Shown one piece after another: positions 4,698 through 5,632 of a stretch of DNA of 5,632 nt (position 1 is the stretch's first letter; each line of letters begins with the position of its first letter). The notes under the pieces were generated by a model. That model was not told the origin of the DNA and ran no database searches. It saw only the letters and a list, made by a program, of their open reading frames with translations. This stretch comes from Planctomycetota bacterium. Lineage in GTDB: Bacteria > Planctomycetota > Phycisphaerae > Sedimentisphaerales > SM23-30. The stretch is taken from positions 1 to 5,632 of the forward strand of contig JAKJEP010000242.1 of assembly GCA_022705365.1 (NCBI GenBank), given 5' to 3'. The translations under genes and the position numbers were made by a program.

Positions 4698-5632
4698 ATG
4701 AGGATTGAATCACGAGATAGCGAGGGGAAATTGGCCGTTTCTACACTGGCTGTAGAAAGGTACCAACTGCTATGGGCGGAGCGGGTATGGAAGGTACTGA
4801 TTGTAGCGGTTTTGTATGGATTGCTGTTTCGGGAGGAATTGAAACGGCTATTGGATCTGTGGAGTACCGCGAATGAATCGCACGGTTTTTTGATTCCGCT
4901 GTTCAGTTTGTACTTCTTATATCAGGATCGGAAGCAACTGAAAGAGACGGTGGGGCGGCCGTCGTATTGGGGAGCGGCGGTGATTTTGTTCAGTGTGGCT
5001 ATCTATTTGTATATAGGGGCGTTTCAGGGCTTTTATTATGTACGGCAGCTCATGATGATTTCACTGCTGGCGGGAGTAGTGCTGCTGCTGGGCGGTTGGC
5101 GAATTTTCCGGATTGTGTGGCTGCCGGTAGTTTATCTATGGTTTGCCATGCCATTGCCGTCGCGGTTATACACCCAGATCACCATGCCGATGCGAGAGTG
5201 GGGCAGTTCGGCTGCCGCACTAATCCTAAATGTGATGCCGGGAATTCATTGCAATGCATCGGGGGTGCTGATTCACGGAGTGCACGCGGGCGAGCCGTTC
5301 AGTTTGAATGTGGCGGATGCCTGCTAGCGCTGGGGGTGGCGATGGCGTATCTGGAGTACCGGCCGGCGCTGCATCGGATTCTTCTGCTATGCAGCACCAT
5401 TCCGATTGCGATTTTTTGCAATATTCTTCGCGTCCTGCTAACGGGATTTATCCATATCTACATCGGGCCGGAGTATGCCACCGGTTTGCTGCATACTCTC
5501 CTGGGAATTCTTATGCTGGGTGTAGCGTTCGCTTTGTATGGTTTGCTGGCGTGGATTATGAACCATCTGGTAGTTGAAGAAGAGGATCCCGGTCAGATAT
5601 TGGTTGTGGCAGGGGTGGCGGACAACGGTTCC
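4698..5632 (+). pseudogene. Exosortase, frame broken at the catalytic cysteine (3' end outside window)
   Basis: Exosortases are multi-pass inner-membrane cysteine transpeptidase-like enzymes that process PEP-CTERM-type proteins in exopolysaccharide-producing bacteria. ATG 4698, with AAAAGG (4687-4692) 5 nt upstream, opens a 209-residue frame. It carries the family motif NESHGFLIPLFSLYFLY (59-75), several hydrophobic helices (about 32-44, 91-108, 118-133, 137-152), and ends at LNVADAC with Cys209 (5322-5324), immediately followed by TAG. From 5324 another plus-strand frame continues to the window end: LALGVAMAYL, then STIPIAIFCNILRVLLTG with the expected active-site Arg (5429-5431), then GLLHTLLG with the expected His (5492-5494), and hydrophobic helices. 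The SGxR residues that normally follow the Cys are missing in every frame. A deletion of 3n+1 bases, probably 19 or 28, between copies of CTGC explains this. The gene follows the OPX gene by 26 bp, as in known exosortase loci. The identity is secure; whether the defect is biological is not. Confidence 0.85.

Noticed and set aside
5308..5577. Plus-strand open frame of 89 codons after the exosortase stop
   Set aside because: It is in the wrong frame; the frame starting at 5324 carries the conserved exosortase Arg and His segments instead.

Overview
The window looks like part of a chromosome from the Planctomycetota/PVC group, tentatively Phycisphaerae (Sedimentisphaerales-like). The evidence is protein style rather than a marker gene: a pseudopilin-like protein with the PVC-type 'REAGKRAICLSNLKTL' phrase, a Wza-like export lipoprotein ending in a 'YGFGFVYDRNF' tail, and an exosortase whose C-terminal half resembles planctomycete/verrucomicrobial family members. 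These family resemblances come from memory, not from a search.

Layout, left to right. (1) 1-427, minus strand: N-terminal part of a pseudopilin-like protein that runs off the left edge, with a good sigma70-type promoter at 513-541. (2) 428-1242: about 0.8 kb without a credible gene. It contains a purine/pyrimidine-asymmetric stretch with a hairpin, a four-copy GATAACT tandem repeat, and an AT-rich, nearly G-free (plus strand) region of degenerate short repeats in 21-bp and then 33-bp register. (3) 1245-2716, minus strand: a two-gene unit of a NeuD/PglD-type left-handed beta-helix O/N-acyltransferase followed, 16 bp later, by an uncharacterised lipoprotein gene broken by one extra base. A hairpin overlaps the lipoprotein stop codon. 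(4) 2717-3006: a divergent intergenic region with a near-perfect 11-bp inverted repeat and strong A/T tracts. (5) 3007-5632, plus strand: an outer-membrane polysaccharide export (OPX/Wza-like) lipoprotein followed 26 bp later by an exosortase that runs off the right edge.

How they fit together: the OPX protein, the sugar acyltransferase and the exosortase are typical members of an exopolysaccharide locus of the exosortase/PEP-CTERM type. The acyltransferase would decorate a sugar precursor, OPX would export the polymer through the outer membrane, and the exosortase would process PEP-CTERM-type surface proteins.

The most notable observation is that the exosortase reading frame is interrupted exactly at its predicted catalytic cysteine. 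A stop codon follows Cys209, and the downstream transmembrane/Arg/His half is intact in another frame but lacks the usual 'SGxR' residues after the Cys. This is best explained by a small deletion of 3n+1 bases between short direct repeats. Together with the frameshifted lipoprotein gene, the locus is either decaying or carries assembly errors. I saw no CRISPR array, tRNA, rRNA, transposase or phage gene.
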